Shown here one piece after another: positions 40,045-50,800 of a stretch of 64,000 nt of DNA. Source of the DNA: Furcasterigmium furcatum (Eukaryota; Ascomycota; Sordariomycetes; Glomerellales; Plectosphaerellaceae); assembly GCA_001599815.1 (NCBI GenBank), contig BCIA01000004.1, forward strand, positions 5,296,082 through 5,360,081. Reading direction: 5' to 3'. The notes beneath the pieces were generated by a model. The model saw only the letters and a list, made by a program, of their open reading frames with translations, was not told the DNA's origin and ran no database searches. Every line of letters starts with the position of its first letter. Position 1 is the stretch's first letter. Position numbers and translations under genes: made by a program.

Positions 40045-41841
40045 TTACTCGTCTCCCTTGCCGGCCGCGCCATCCTCGGCCGCCGCTGCCTTTCTGGCTG
40101 CACGCCAGTGACCAGCGGCCTTCATATCCTCGGAATCTTGGAACCCCTTTCGCTGCGCCCACCGATTATTGACTTCTGCCGGCTCTGGCGCGAACTGCCT
40201 CGTTTTGAGCGGGTGGTATTTGTTCAGGGGCCTCCCTTCGTCATCGCCCAGGAAGATCCTATACAGCTGCCTGGGTTTTACTGCCTCTGCCGGTGTGGTG
40301 TGTTGCTGCTTCTGTGCCACGACCTCCAGCAGCCTGTTGGAGAGAATCTCGTCCATCTTATGCCCGCGCCACATCTCCCATACGCGAGGAACCACGCCCC
40401 CGGCGAGATGCTTCGATTTCTCCGTCTCGAAGTACCATGTCAGCGCGTCAGCGTTGCCCTCTCCCTCTGGGAAGAGGCAGTCCCACAGCACCAGGGGCAC
40501 ATCGTGCGCGAGCTGGTAGTTCGGCTTCCGCGGATACTTCTCCAAGTCCAGGAGGTCCGCGACCATCGAGGGCGACTCGAAGCCCTGCCCGACGTTGAAG
40601 AGAACGCTGACCATCATGCGAATCTGGTGCCACAGGAACGCCGAGCCGCGCACGTTGAAGGAGTACACCTTCGGCAAGACCTGTCCCGCCTTGTCCGAGT
40701 CGCTGATGCCCGGCGCGCTGAGCTCGGGCCTGCCGACGTAGGGCAGCGCGGAGCCAATGCCGTCCTCGACCTCGGTAATGCTGACCTCAAAGATCTCTCT
40801 CCTGAAGTTCGTGATCTGCTTGCTGCCGTCGACCTTGCAGAAGTTGCGGAAGTCGTGCTCGCCCACGAAGCTGCGCGCCGCGGTGCGCATGGCTTCGATA
40901 TCGAGCCAGCCGGAGCGGGGCTTGTCCTTGTCGTCGTGCGAGTTGAGAGCAGGTGAGCAAGCCGGCTGGGTGAAGAAGTAGCGGTACTGGCGCTCGATGC
41001 AGGAGAAACGGGCAGAGAAGCCCGGCGGGGGTGACGGGCACCATGCGAGGATGCGGATGTCTGGGGGCAGGAGCTTGTTTAGCATCCTGACGTAGGGTAG
41101 TTCGTCCTCGATGTGGTGCCATTCTTTCTTCGGCGGCGGCGGTGGTGCCTCGGCCTCGGCCTCCGTCTTCGTCTCCCCGGACTCAGTCATCTTCACGTCG
41201 CTCGCGGCCTGTTCCTCGGCGTTGGCTGGCTCGGGCTTCGGCTTGTCGAGCGGTTTGCTACTCCTCACCCTGATTCCGATGACCTGGCCAAAGGCGCTGA
41301 CACCGCGATCTGTCCTGCCGCACTTGGAGTATTCGCAGCTTTCAAAGTCCACGGGCGCATCCTCGCCACTGTCGCCGGTTGGGAAGACGAGCACAGACTT
41401 CACCAGGGCCGACCAGAGCACGCTCTCGATGGTGGGCAGGTGGGAGGACGCCTGGTGCTCGAAACCGCCATAATTTTTGCCTAGGTAGGCAAGCTTCAGC
41501 GCGATGAATCGGGTGTTGTATTGTGATCCGTCGATGTTTCGTTCCGTCTTGCGCTTCTTTGCCGCGGGAGCATCGCTGGGTGTCCCCGGGCCCGAACTTG
41601 CTGCAGCGAGCGCCTTCGCTGCCTTCAGATCACCCTCCAGCTGCTGGATGCGTGAGATGAGGCGGTCTTTCTCCCAGGCGCTGTACTTTGAAGAGCCGCT
41701 CATCCTGGGAGTCAGGGCGCTTATGAAGCGCTGGTGTAAGTTGTGTACGGGACGGAGTGAAAATCTTGATGATGCTGATGTGAGTAGCCGTGGCTGCGTT
41801 GTACTCAGTCGGACTTCGTTGAGGTATCTTGAAAGCCTCAT
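40045..41841 (-). CDS. deg1: tRNA pseudouridine synthase Pus3/Deg1
   Basis: Makes pseudouridine at positions 38/39 of tRNA anticodon stems. One exon, 598 residues. The catalytic Asp lies in CGRTDRGVSAFGQV (about D178). Other TruA-family motifs are ALKLAYLGKNYGGFEHQ, GFSARFSCIERQYRYFF, GEHDFRNFCKVDGSK and FLWHQIRMMVSVLFNVGQG. Two fungal inserts are present: a Lys/Glu/Pro-rich loop (about 205-245) and a C-terminal extension. The first 46 residues are Arg/Ser/Thr-rich without acidic residues apart from one Glu, resembling a mitochondrial presequence. The second ATG (41703, MSGSSKYSAWEKDR) would give a cytosolic/nuclear form. It is divergent from the GTPase gene (276 bp). Confidence 0.95.
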   Translation of the reverse strand: MRLSRYLNEVRLSTTQPRLLTSASSRFSLRPVHNLHQRFISALTPRMSGSSKYSAWEKDRLISRIQQLEGDLKAAKALAAASSGPGTPSDAPAAKKRKTERNIDGSQYNTRFIALKLAYLGKNYGGFEHQASSHLPTIESVLWSALVKSVLVFPTGDSGEDAPVDFESCEYSKCGRTDRGVSAFGQVIGIRVRSSKPLDKPKPEPANAEEQAASDVKMTESGETKTEAEAEAPPPPPKKEWHHIEDELPYVRMLNKLLPPDIRILAWCPSPPPGFSARFSCIERQYRYFFTQPACSPALNSHDDKDKPRSGWLDIEAMRTAARSFVGEHDFRNFCKVDGSKQITNFRREIFEVSITEVEDGIGSALPYVGRPELSAPGISDSDKAGQVLPKVYSFNVRGSAFLWHQIRMMVSVLFNVGQGFESPSMVADLLDLEKYPRKPNYQLAHDVPLVLWDCLFPEGEGNADALTWYFETEKSKHLAGGVVPRVWEMWRGHKMDEILSNRLLEVVAQKQQHTTPAEAVKPRQLYRIFLGDDEGRPLNKYHPLKTRQFAPEPAEVNNRWAQRKGFQDSEDMKAAGHWRAARKAAAAEDGAAGKGDE

Positions 41842-42117
41842 AAATGCCCCTCCTCCTCAGGGTATCAAAACAATTCCAAGGTCAGGGAGGACGGAGTGAA
41901 GTCGTCCACTGCTTGAGTCATCGACGCAGGTTTGTTCTTTCTCCAGATCTGAGTGGAAGGGTGCATGGTGAAAAGCTGCGCGCAAGCCACAGAAGTCATG
42001 TGGCTGTTGAGACTAGTGTGGCTGATGCCCATTGGCTGGGCGGCTCTCTTCAGCTTCAACGACACACCTCAGGCTTGCGCCATTTGCACCTTGGATGAGA
42101 CCAGCCGATTATCAGAC

Positions 42118-42819
42118 ATGGAATCGGAAACTGTGACGATCTTACTCGTCGGCGATGAGAAGTGCGGGAAGACGTCTTTTCTCTCGTGTGTTCTGTCCCC
42201 GAATCCCACACATAACCCCTGGCACTCACTGATCACGCCAACTTATTAGGCGCCTGACGGCTGGCGAAGGGACCGGGCCCATCACATTGTTGCGAAATAT
42301 CGACCAACCGTACATCTTTGAGGTCAATTTTGGGAGCAAGCAGTACCGTCTCGAGTTCTACGATAACAACTGCCCGGAGAACTGGCGCCTCCTGGACCCG
42401 GACATAGTGGTCCTATGTTTCGACATCAGCCAGCGACTGAGCCTCATCAACATCCAGCGACTGGTCCGTCTCCCTCCTTGTGTCCTTCCTCTGCACCTTC
42501 TTGTACAAGCTCAGCGATGGCGGCTGACCCATCGCAGTGGCTCACAGAAGTCAAGACGGCGTTCCAGCGGATTGACATCCTCCCAACCCTGATCCTCGGC
42601 CTCAAGCGGGACTTGAGGTCTGAGACAGACCCCAACGGGATCATATACCCCCAGGAGGCGTACCGTATCGCGCAGGAGATGCGTGCCGATAGGTACGTGG
42701 AGTGCTCCGCTCTGACGGGCGAGCTCCTGAAGGCGGCGTTCGAGGACATTTGCACGACGGCCGTCAAGACGATGTCTGCCGAGGGCGGCCAGACGCCCGG
42801 GGGTTGCGCGCTGATGTAG
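42118..42819 (+). CDS. atypical Ras/Rho-like small GTPase with CaaX box
   Basis: Exons 42118-42185, 42250-42463 and 42538-42819 give 187 residues. The P-loop is intact (GDEKCGKTS, 12-20; TSFLSRL restored across intron 1). The G4 region reads LGLKRDLR (Rho-like, Leu for Thr of TKxD), and G5 is ECSALTGE. The usual G3 DTAGQE is replaced by YDNNCPENW (60-68), so the invariant Gly and the catalytic Gln are missing. Switch I lacks the Rho/Ras YxPT motif; a Thr in GPITLL might serve. The C-terminus CALM is a CaaX box expected to be farnesylated. These features suggest a membrane-bound GTPase with little or no intrinsic hydrolysis. I do not recognise a named orthologue; a filamentous-fungus-specific family is likely. 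Confidence 0.85.
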
Positions 42820-42883
42820 TGCCGTATTATCACCCGGCAAGATTGAGGTAGCGGGTGCGGGTGCGGGTGCGAGAGGCAGATGA

Positions 42884-43374
42884 CTAGGTAGCCTTTTCGT
42901 CCTGCTCCGGGCTGTGGTCCTGCGGGAACTTGCCGAGGACGTCGGCGATGATGGCCACGATCTCGCCCTGGCGCTCTTCGTCGAACCGGTCCTCCATGTC
43001 CTCGATAATGGTATTAAGGGCGGCAATGGAGGAGGGACGAAGGTTGAAGATCATGATCATCTCGCCCTTGGAGAGCTCGTAGGGGTGGAGCTTCTGGACG
43101 AGTTCCTTGATGGCCGCTGGTGTGTAGGAGACGGGCTTCTGGGAGAGCGGGCTGGGATGTGTGGTGAGGTATTGCAGGAGCTATATATTAGGTTAGGCTC
43201 GCCGATCCAGTAAGGGAGTCGGGCATGACTTGATATCACCTCTTTTTTCAGGCTCTCATAGTCCTTCGGGCCTTTCTTGTGATGCACCCTCCTACTGCCC
43301 ATGGGACGGGTGCTGAGGTGGTGGTACACCTCAAAGTTGGTGAGAACGGCCGACTGGGCCTCGAGGATCTTCAT
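42884..43374 (-). CDS. rpc17: RNA polymerase III subunit C17 (RPC9/Rpc17)
   Basis: Rpb4-like stalk subunit of RNA polymerase III that pairs with Rpc25 and contacts initiation factors. Exons 43374-43240 and 43180-42884 join in phase 0 to 143 residues. MKILEAQSAVLTNFEVYHHL is the conserved start. SLKKE is followed across the intron by LLQYLTTHP, and the HRDC-like helical domain is AAIKELVQKLHPYELSKGEMIMIFNLRPSS, with acidic IIEDMEDRFDEE afterwards. The length is a little below yeast Rpc17 (161). The stop is 64 bp from the GTPase stop (convergent). The 3' half is hidden by the intron, so a single-exon view would miss it. Confidence 0.93.
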
Positions 43375-44519
43375 GTTGCCGTGCTAAATGCCATGAGCGG
43401 GATGTTTCTGGGCCGGGACTTGAGTCAACCTGGGTGTTGCTGGGACTCACCTCGATCAAACTTGGGTCTGGGTTTGTCGGGAAGCCAAGGCTGTTGGCCG
43501 AGAAAGGACGACGACGCGGCGGTACTTCAGATTATGCGAAGTGGCACACCTATAGAATAGTTTGGGGGACAAGGAAAATAAGCGCTGAGTGAACAGTGGA
43601 GGCTGGAGTTGAGGCAGACAATGGTGAAAAGTGATGACATTGTGAAGCAGCTGCTCTCAGCTGGTCGGCCCAAGTGCTGAGGAGACAGTGCCCGTTTTCC
43701 TGCGCACGGAGTCGACCGGAATTCTGGGCGGCTAGCTCGCTGTAATGCCGCTAAAAGAGCTGTCAGCCCCAGGGCGTTCGGGCGACGGCAAACTCCATCT
43801 GGCGTGATAGGCAGAGCTTCCGATCCCTTCCGACTGGCACAAACACAGTGTGTGTTTAGGATTTGACGCAATCTGACTGGCGCAAATTTTGTAACCCCCA
43901 TGCGACCCCCCCTCCCGGCTGCTGTATCACCCACCAAGGACGCACGCCAGCAGCAGCGTGAGGCATGTTGTGCTGCCCCGTCCATGTGAGTCCCCTGCGA
44001 CCCCACCATGCTCCAGCTTTTTTTTGCCTTGCAGTCGCCAACCTTTCTTTCGCCTGGGCCCTTCACCGAAACGACCGCTTCGTTTTTCTCTCCCGGCTTC
44101 TTGCCGACCGTCACAGTCCACCCGACATATCAATTGTCTTGTCGCCCTCCCCGTCGCCGCAACATGCTGCTGCGTATCTGAGTTGCGCCCCTCCCCCGAG
44201 ACGAGCTTGTCCGAGCTTCACAAAGCCCTTCCGACTCTTCCATCGCCGATCCTCGGCATCGCATCCGGTATCAATTCTGTGTGGTGACGTCGCCCGCACC
44301 CACCGCCAGAGCCCTCGAAACCCCACGATATCTCAGAGGCCTGCGTCCGAAGCGGAGAACAACGGCATATCAGCACGAGACTCGGCTCAGATCTCGTTGC
44401 GCTTCATACCCGAGGTCGACGACGCCTTCCATCGACAGCCCCGCCGCCACCCATTCCCGACAGCCAGCAGAGCGGCGTATTGACCTTCTCCACGCGAGTC
44501 ACGCCCCGAAAAAATCACA
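43375..44519. promoter_or_regulatory. divergent intergenic region rpc17/PRPP synthetase
   Basis: 1.15 kb. The plus strand from about 44030 to 44519 is CT-rich and likely the PRPP synthetase leader, with several short upstream open frames. I see no RNA gene. Confidence 0.5.
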
Positions 44520-46128
44520 ATGGTTAGGAACATTGTCATTCTCGGAGGCAACTCCCACCCGGACCTCGTCGACAATGTCTGCAGCAACCTGGGCATCGCC
44601 TCGTGCGAGCGCATCCTGTCCAAGTTCTCCGCTGGCGAGTCTCGCTGCGAGATCAAGGACTCGGTCCGCGGCAAGGATGTCTACATCATCCAGTCCGCCT
44701 CCGGCTCCGTCAACGACGGCTTCATTGATCTGTGCATCATGATCTCGGCCTGCAAGACGGGTTCCGCTAAGAGGGTCACCGCCGTCATGCCCCTCTTCCC
44801 GTACTCCCGCCAGCCTGACGTTCCCTACAAGAAGGCTGGCGCTCCGCTCTCCAAGGGCCCGGCTGCCTCTAGGAACGGCTACACATTCGAGAGTGTGCCC
44901 CCTACACCTGGCCCCGGCATCTCCAGGAGCTCCACCATTGGCAGCGAAACCATCAACGGTCTCGACAGCAGGCTTGCCAGGACCAAGCTCGCCGAGAACG
45001 GCACGAACGGAGCTAATGGCTACTTCCCCAAGCCCGCCGAGCCAGCGACGCCCTCTCGTCACCAACAGGAGGGCTCCACCTCGTCCAACTTCAGCTTCAC
45101 GACTCACGATGTGGAGAGCCACAATCCTCTTGCCAACTTCAAGTCCAAGCCGGGTTACAAGCAGTGGGTTGCCCAGGCCGGCACTCTGGTCGCCGACCTC
45201 CTGACCTGCGCCGGCGCCGACCATGTGGTGAGTCAATATCGCCCAGTGCTCTTCCTCATGTTATGTGGCGGGTAGCTGACTGTTGTGCAGATCACGTAGG
45301 TTCCCTGTACTGTTCTGGCTTGCCACGATGCATACATGTGAACTCAATCTGCCCTCTATGCGAGGGATTCCTGCCTTTACCGATTCGGGTCTCAACTGGC
45401 TTGGATCCGTTGACTAACAAGGCCTAGGATGGATCTTCACGACCCCCAGTACCAGGGCTTCTTCGACGTTCCCGTGGATAACCTCTACGGAATGCCGCTC
45501 CTCAAGAGGTACATCCAGCAGCACATCCCCAATTACAAGGATGCTGTCATCATCAGCCCCGATGCCGGTGGTGCCAAGCGCGCGACTGCTGTCGCCGACG
45601 GGCTGGACACGGACTTCGCGCTCATCCACAAGGTAAGCCGACTGACTGCTCACGCCTGTGAGCTTGGTATTGATGAACTTGTTCGCAGGAGCGCCGCCCT
45701 ACGAAGTACAGCGAGCAGCGCAACGCCAGCATGATGCTTGTCGGCGACGTGAAGGACCGTGTCTGCATCCTGATCGATGATCTCATCGACACCGGCAACA
45801 CCATCACACGAGCGGCCAAGCTCCTTAAGAAGGAGGGCGCCACTCACATCTACGCCCTGCTGACCCACGGCATCCTCAGCGGCGACGCCATCCCCCGCAT
45901 CAATGCCTCGGCCATTGACAAGATCATCGTCACCAACACAGTGCCGCAGCAGGAGCACAGGCGCCTGTGCCCCAAGCTGGAAATCCTCGATGGTAAGATG
46001 TGCAGCAGGCGCTCATGTTTGACCGTGAGTTGCTAACGAAGCACGCGATAGTTTCTCCCATTTTCGCCGAGGCCATCCGCAGGGTCCACCACGGCGAGTC
46101 GATCAGCGTCCTCTTCCAGCACAACTAA
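44520..46128 (+). CDS. ribose-phosphate pyrophosphokinase (PRPP synthetase) with fungal insert
   Basis: Makes PRPP from ribose 5-phosphate and ATP for nucleotide, His and Trp synthesis. Exons 44520-45227, 45291-45295, 45428-45632, 45689-45992 and 46052-46128 give 432 residues. Motifs: NSHPDLVDNVCSNLG, SGSVNDGFIDLCIMISACK, VMPLFPYSRQPD (ATP/flexible loop), MDLHDPQYQGFFDVPVDNLYG (PRPP synthetase signature), PDAGGAKRA and the PRPP loop IDDLIDTGNTI. Between the flexible loop and GYKQWVAQAGTLVADLL an insert of about 85 Ser/Pro/Asn-rich residues resembles the non-homologous regions of yeast Prs1/Prs5, which link the enzyme to cell-integrity signalling. The 5-nt exon supplies ATCAC, without which DHVITMDLHD cannot be read. 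Confidence 0.93.
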
Positions 46129-47849
46129 AGGCGCTCCAGAGTCCGACAGACGGACACCAAAAAGACATTTCAGCATCAACTCGGCGTTTTGAGAAAATGG
46201 ACTTTCATCAGGTGGGAAGTATCCGGAATAGGGAAATCGACGACACTGCCGGGATTTGGATTTTCGTCGCTGCTGCTTTGATTCGTTGCCCACTCAACAC
46301 CCTCCTCGAGGCTGCGGCCGATCGACCGAGACTGCCATGAACGGGGTCGGTCGCAGCCCGTCGTAGACTTCGGAGATGGGGACTCGGGACTGATTCCCTC
46401 GCCCAGCTTGGCACGGGGGGGTTGCTACACCAAATATCTTATACCAAAGACTCAGTCTCATAGAGGAGGTTGGACGTGCTCCACAAGCAGACTGTGCCTA
46501 GAGTAAAAGAGTGATGCCAGCTGCTGATATGTTGCCAGCACGTAGGTAATGAATGCCGGCATGAAGGTTGGGCCGTGACATGGGAGGGCGCGCAGCTAGG
46601 TCTACAGGCGACACCAGCACTGCCTCGGGGTAGGTAGGCAGTGAGAGTGTCCAGAATGCTACAATCTTCGTCGTGTGTCTTCAGCTCGTTGCTATTGTTG
46701 CAGTTGTGGGTCGGTCAAGGTCCGGGTCTGGGTCAGGGCATTCAGGGGTATTGTGACGATGACATAAGCAGGAAGGTATATCACTGCTGCTCTGCTCCTC
46801 TTGGTGGAGAGATTCTAATTATTTTATTTTGATATTTACCTTCATCTCGAGGAAGCCCGTCGTCATGATCTCCGCATGTGCCATCCCCGCAGTGACCCAA
46901 CCAAATACCTATGTATGTATGCGGCCGAACTTGACCCCTTTCCGACCGTCCAATGGCTGTTGCAAGAAGGCAAACACAAGGATGGCACGGCAGCCTGGCC
47001 AGGCCAGGCACGGGTGGCTTGGCGAGGCTCCCTTGTTGGCTGGGTGGTGGACTGCAGCAGCGGTTCGTCAATACTATAATAATGGACGACGTTCGTTCTG
47101 CAACAGCGTGTATGCTATCCCTCCATGGCCGCAACGAGATCTTTGAACCAGGCGCACTCCCAGATTGACTCTGCAGGGCTCCGCGTCGAACCGAACCCGA
47201 TGTGATGCTTTGACTCTCGCTGCTGCTGCCTCACGCACGCTGGATATCCGTCTCCCTCCAGAACCTGAGCTGGCAATTCGACGGTTTGACCCGACATCCA
47301 GAGCCTGGTAGCAGGCTCTCGACGTTGCTGAATCACCTCTGGGCACATCTTTGTGGTTCCCAGGCTGCCTTCAAAGCCACCTTACTCAACAATCCTCTTC
47401 GATTCAACGCCGGGGTGAGGTCAAACAAAGTTGGCCTTGAAGACTGATAAATACCTACGGATCTGGGCAGGTCAATCCAGGCAGGCGACTTGACTTTCAC
47501 CCCCAAAAACCTTAGTGGTAAGGTTGAGAAAATCTGCAGCGAGGCAGGAAGGAGTGCATCCCGGAATTCACCAGCTGCCACAAACCTTCCAGCGCCATCG
47601 CTCCTTCCTCACCAAGGCAGGAACACCGGCCGAGCCTTACCTCACCTCAAGGGCAAACGAAGGCCAACTTTTCTTCCTCCCGTCTCCCTTTTCCACCTCT
47701 TCTGGAAGGCCACACGCCACACTCTTCCCGATCCCTTCGACCTTGGGTTCCTCTTCCTCGCGCGCACACACTTCATTCGGCCCTGCAACGCCCTATTATA
47801 TCTTTGTACCACTTGTGCATGGCCTCCCAGTAGGCCCCCGAGACCCATC
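46129..47849. other. intergenic region between PRPP synthetase and PARP-E2 genes
   Basis: 1.7 kb. It includes a short AT-rich patch at about 46815-46845. From about 47590 a CT-rich leader precedes the PARP-E2 start. The frame of that gene is open upstream to about 47490, but the sequence loses coding character and the ATG at 47850 is the first good start. Confidence 0.5.
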
Positions 47850-50800
47850 ATGACCAGGCGTAAATTCAACGCCGATCTGGCTGCGGCGGCCAACATCGTC
47901 CTCGATGGGATCTCCGACATCAAGAGAGGCGATGACGATGGCCAGCTCGATTTTGCCTTCTCCCACCCCGGCCTAGGCCAGCCCCTGATGATTCGCCTCG
48001 TCAACATGGACATCGATGGCTACCCCAGGCACCCCGGCTTTCTGGCCTTCACGCCCAGTGATCATGTCCCGCCCTGTGTCCTGGATCTCCTCCAGCAGTC
48101 TCCAGACATGACCGAGAACAAGTCCATCAGCGACACTCTGCAACTTCTGCGCCGAAAGCTTGCGGGCGCTCTGGAGGTCGATGACGGCGAAGATGTCGCC
48201 ATGACTGATTATGAAGACGACCTGGAAGTGGAGGATAGCGACGACACTGCCAGAGCAGAGGACGACTACGACGACCACGACGATGATGACGACGAAGAGT
48301 ACGGCAGCACCATCAACGAAGATGGAGAACTCGAATACGGCGTGGACGACGACGATGCGCTCTTCGGCCTTGAGGGGGATGGACCTAGGCCTTCTCAACC
48401 CTTGCAACCTTCCGAAGAGGGCATTCCTGATCGACTTGCCACTGACCTGCGCATGGCGCAGCGTGCTGGGTTCAAGATTGGTTTCGTCAGCACTTCAGTC
48501 TTCTCCCTGTCTATTCGCGCTCAGTCTCTAGGCCTCTCGTCGGAATCCTTGGCTGCGTGGAACGTCGACCCTTCCGAGTACCTCGTTCTCCTCTTCCAGG
48601 TCCAGGGGAAATACACTTCCGCCGAGACCTTCACGGATTACTCTACGGCATCCAACAATGCACTGTCAGCCGTGCGCTTCAGGTTTGGAAAATGTACCGA
48701 GTACAAACCCTCGGTGGCATCCGCCCTGCAAGCAATGGCCGAGAAGAAGCACCACAGTCCTGCCGGCAATGATCATGAGCAAAGGCAAGACAGCAAATCC
48801 GGGGCCCCGTTCCGCAAGCATCTCATCTCGGACTCCCTCGACCACTGGATGCAGAAGGACTTTGCCGCGCTGCTCAAGCTCCGATCATACTCCCTTTCCT
48901 GGGATGAGAGCATAGAACAACTGGGCCGCCTTCACAAATCTTCCCACACTGCCGATGCGGTGAATATCTCAGTCCCCGACCACCGCGATTCAAGCTCAGA
49001 GGAGGCCTTGGTGTCTGCAGAAGCACCCCCTGCCCTCAACGTCGACTGGTACCGAGCAGGCACTGACAAGGACCTGGCAAATGGACCACCCAGCCAACGA
49101 AGCCTCCCGCTGATTGCCATGCAGTTTGCACTGCGGTACTTCGCCAAGAGCACGACTTATTGCATGGTATGCCATCAAAAATTCGACAGCGCATTCGCCG
49201 CCATGCGTCCATACGTTTGCGAAGCCCCTCTTTGCCTCTACCAGTACATGTCCCTGGGCTTTGGCCAGAGTCTGGAGCACGAGATCATCATGCAACCCTT
49301 GGTTGTCGACCTTCTCATTAGCTTTTGCTACTCCGCGCTCGACTCGAAACGCCTCCGGGAGTATCCCAAAGGCCTCAGGATCCTCGTGCCCGCCCTGCCC
49401 CCTCTTTGGTCTTCCAAGACCACCACAGCGCCTTCTCATCAAGGTGACGTTCCACTCAGCACCCCCATGCCGGTGTTTGTCGATTTTGACAACTCCGCAC
49501 TATGGTTCGATCCGGGCACTATGGGAACATTTCCCACCCTGAGGCCAGACGATGTCGTGGCCCTCGTAGAGACCCGGGACCTCAAGCACATGGCGAAATC
49601 CAAGCAACTCAATACGACCATCTCCCCGGGCCACGTCTTGCATTGCAAGGTGATTGATGTTCTCGGAGTCAACACAAGTCGAGTCAATGTCAGATTTCAC
49701 ATATTCTCGGAAACAACGACAAGAGGTGCTTCACAGTCTCCCATCCCCGAGGCGAAGCCGAAGCAGGCCTTGGACAATCCCAAGGACTCCACAGCCCCGT
49801 CTTTTCCGGACATGCTTCCTGCCGACATGTACATCTACGGAAAGGATCTTGACGACCTCGACACCCATCAGCAAGAGTCGGAGCTCTTGAGACTGTTGGA
49901 GACTCTCCCCAGGGTCCATGACATGCGAAGACACCTACTGCAACCGGGTATCACTGATCTCTCCCAGTGCAGTGGTATCAGTGCCTCAGCTCTCGCATTT
50001 CTGAAATGGATTGTGGCTTCCAACCGATCCTTGATTCTGCAGATCAACTGCCCTCGATCCGTATGTTCCTTGAGCAATATTCAGGCACTCAACAATGAGG
50101 ACGAGGCAATTTCGGGAATGGGAGAGAACTTCATCCAATTCAAGTTTGCTCAAGGCTCGCCTGATAAAGAACGTCAGTTTCAGAGCGCTGTCGAGACACA
50201 TACGATCAAATCCAGCTACCCGACCTTGTTCGCATGGCACGGAAGCAGACTTGGGAACTGGCACAGCATCATCCGTGAAGGACTCGACTTCAAACAGACG
50301 TTGAATGGCCGCGCGTTTGGCAACGGCGTCTATTTTAGTCGAGACTATCTCACCAGCGTTGGGTACTCGGCTGGGTATAATGGCGCCTGGCAAACCGGCA
50401 GCCTTGGTGAACCCTGGCCGCAGTCTGAGCTCCAAATCTCGTCGAGCATCAGTCTTTGCGAGATTGTCAACCAAAAACAGAGTTTCGTTTCCCGAGAGCC
50501 TCATTACGTTGTCGACAAGGTGGACTGGATCCAGTGTCGGTATCTCTTAGTCAAATCCAACAAGGTCAAAGACGACAATGACATCCCTCAAGGCGTGGAT
50601 GGAGGCAACGCTGGCCAGTTGAATTCTGCAAACTTTCTGTTCCAGGATCCAGCAAGCCGAGTGATGGGGCCTCGAAGACTCCCGATTGATATTCCGAAGA
50701 GCGCGACACGACATGGTCGCAGTTCCCAAGGGGAGAGCGAGAAGACCAAGTCGGAAAATGGGGACTCTAGGTCTGTCGACGATGATGTCAAGTATGATGA

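Noticed and set aside
45228..45427. Single long intron replacing the 5-nt exon in the PRPP synthetase gene
   Set aside because: Joining 45227 directly to 45428 gives a frame that loses MDLHD.
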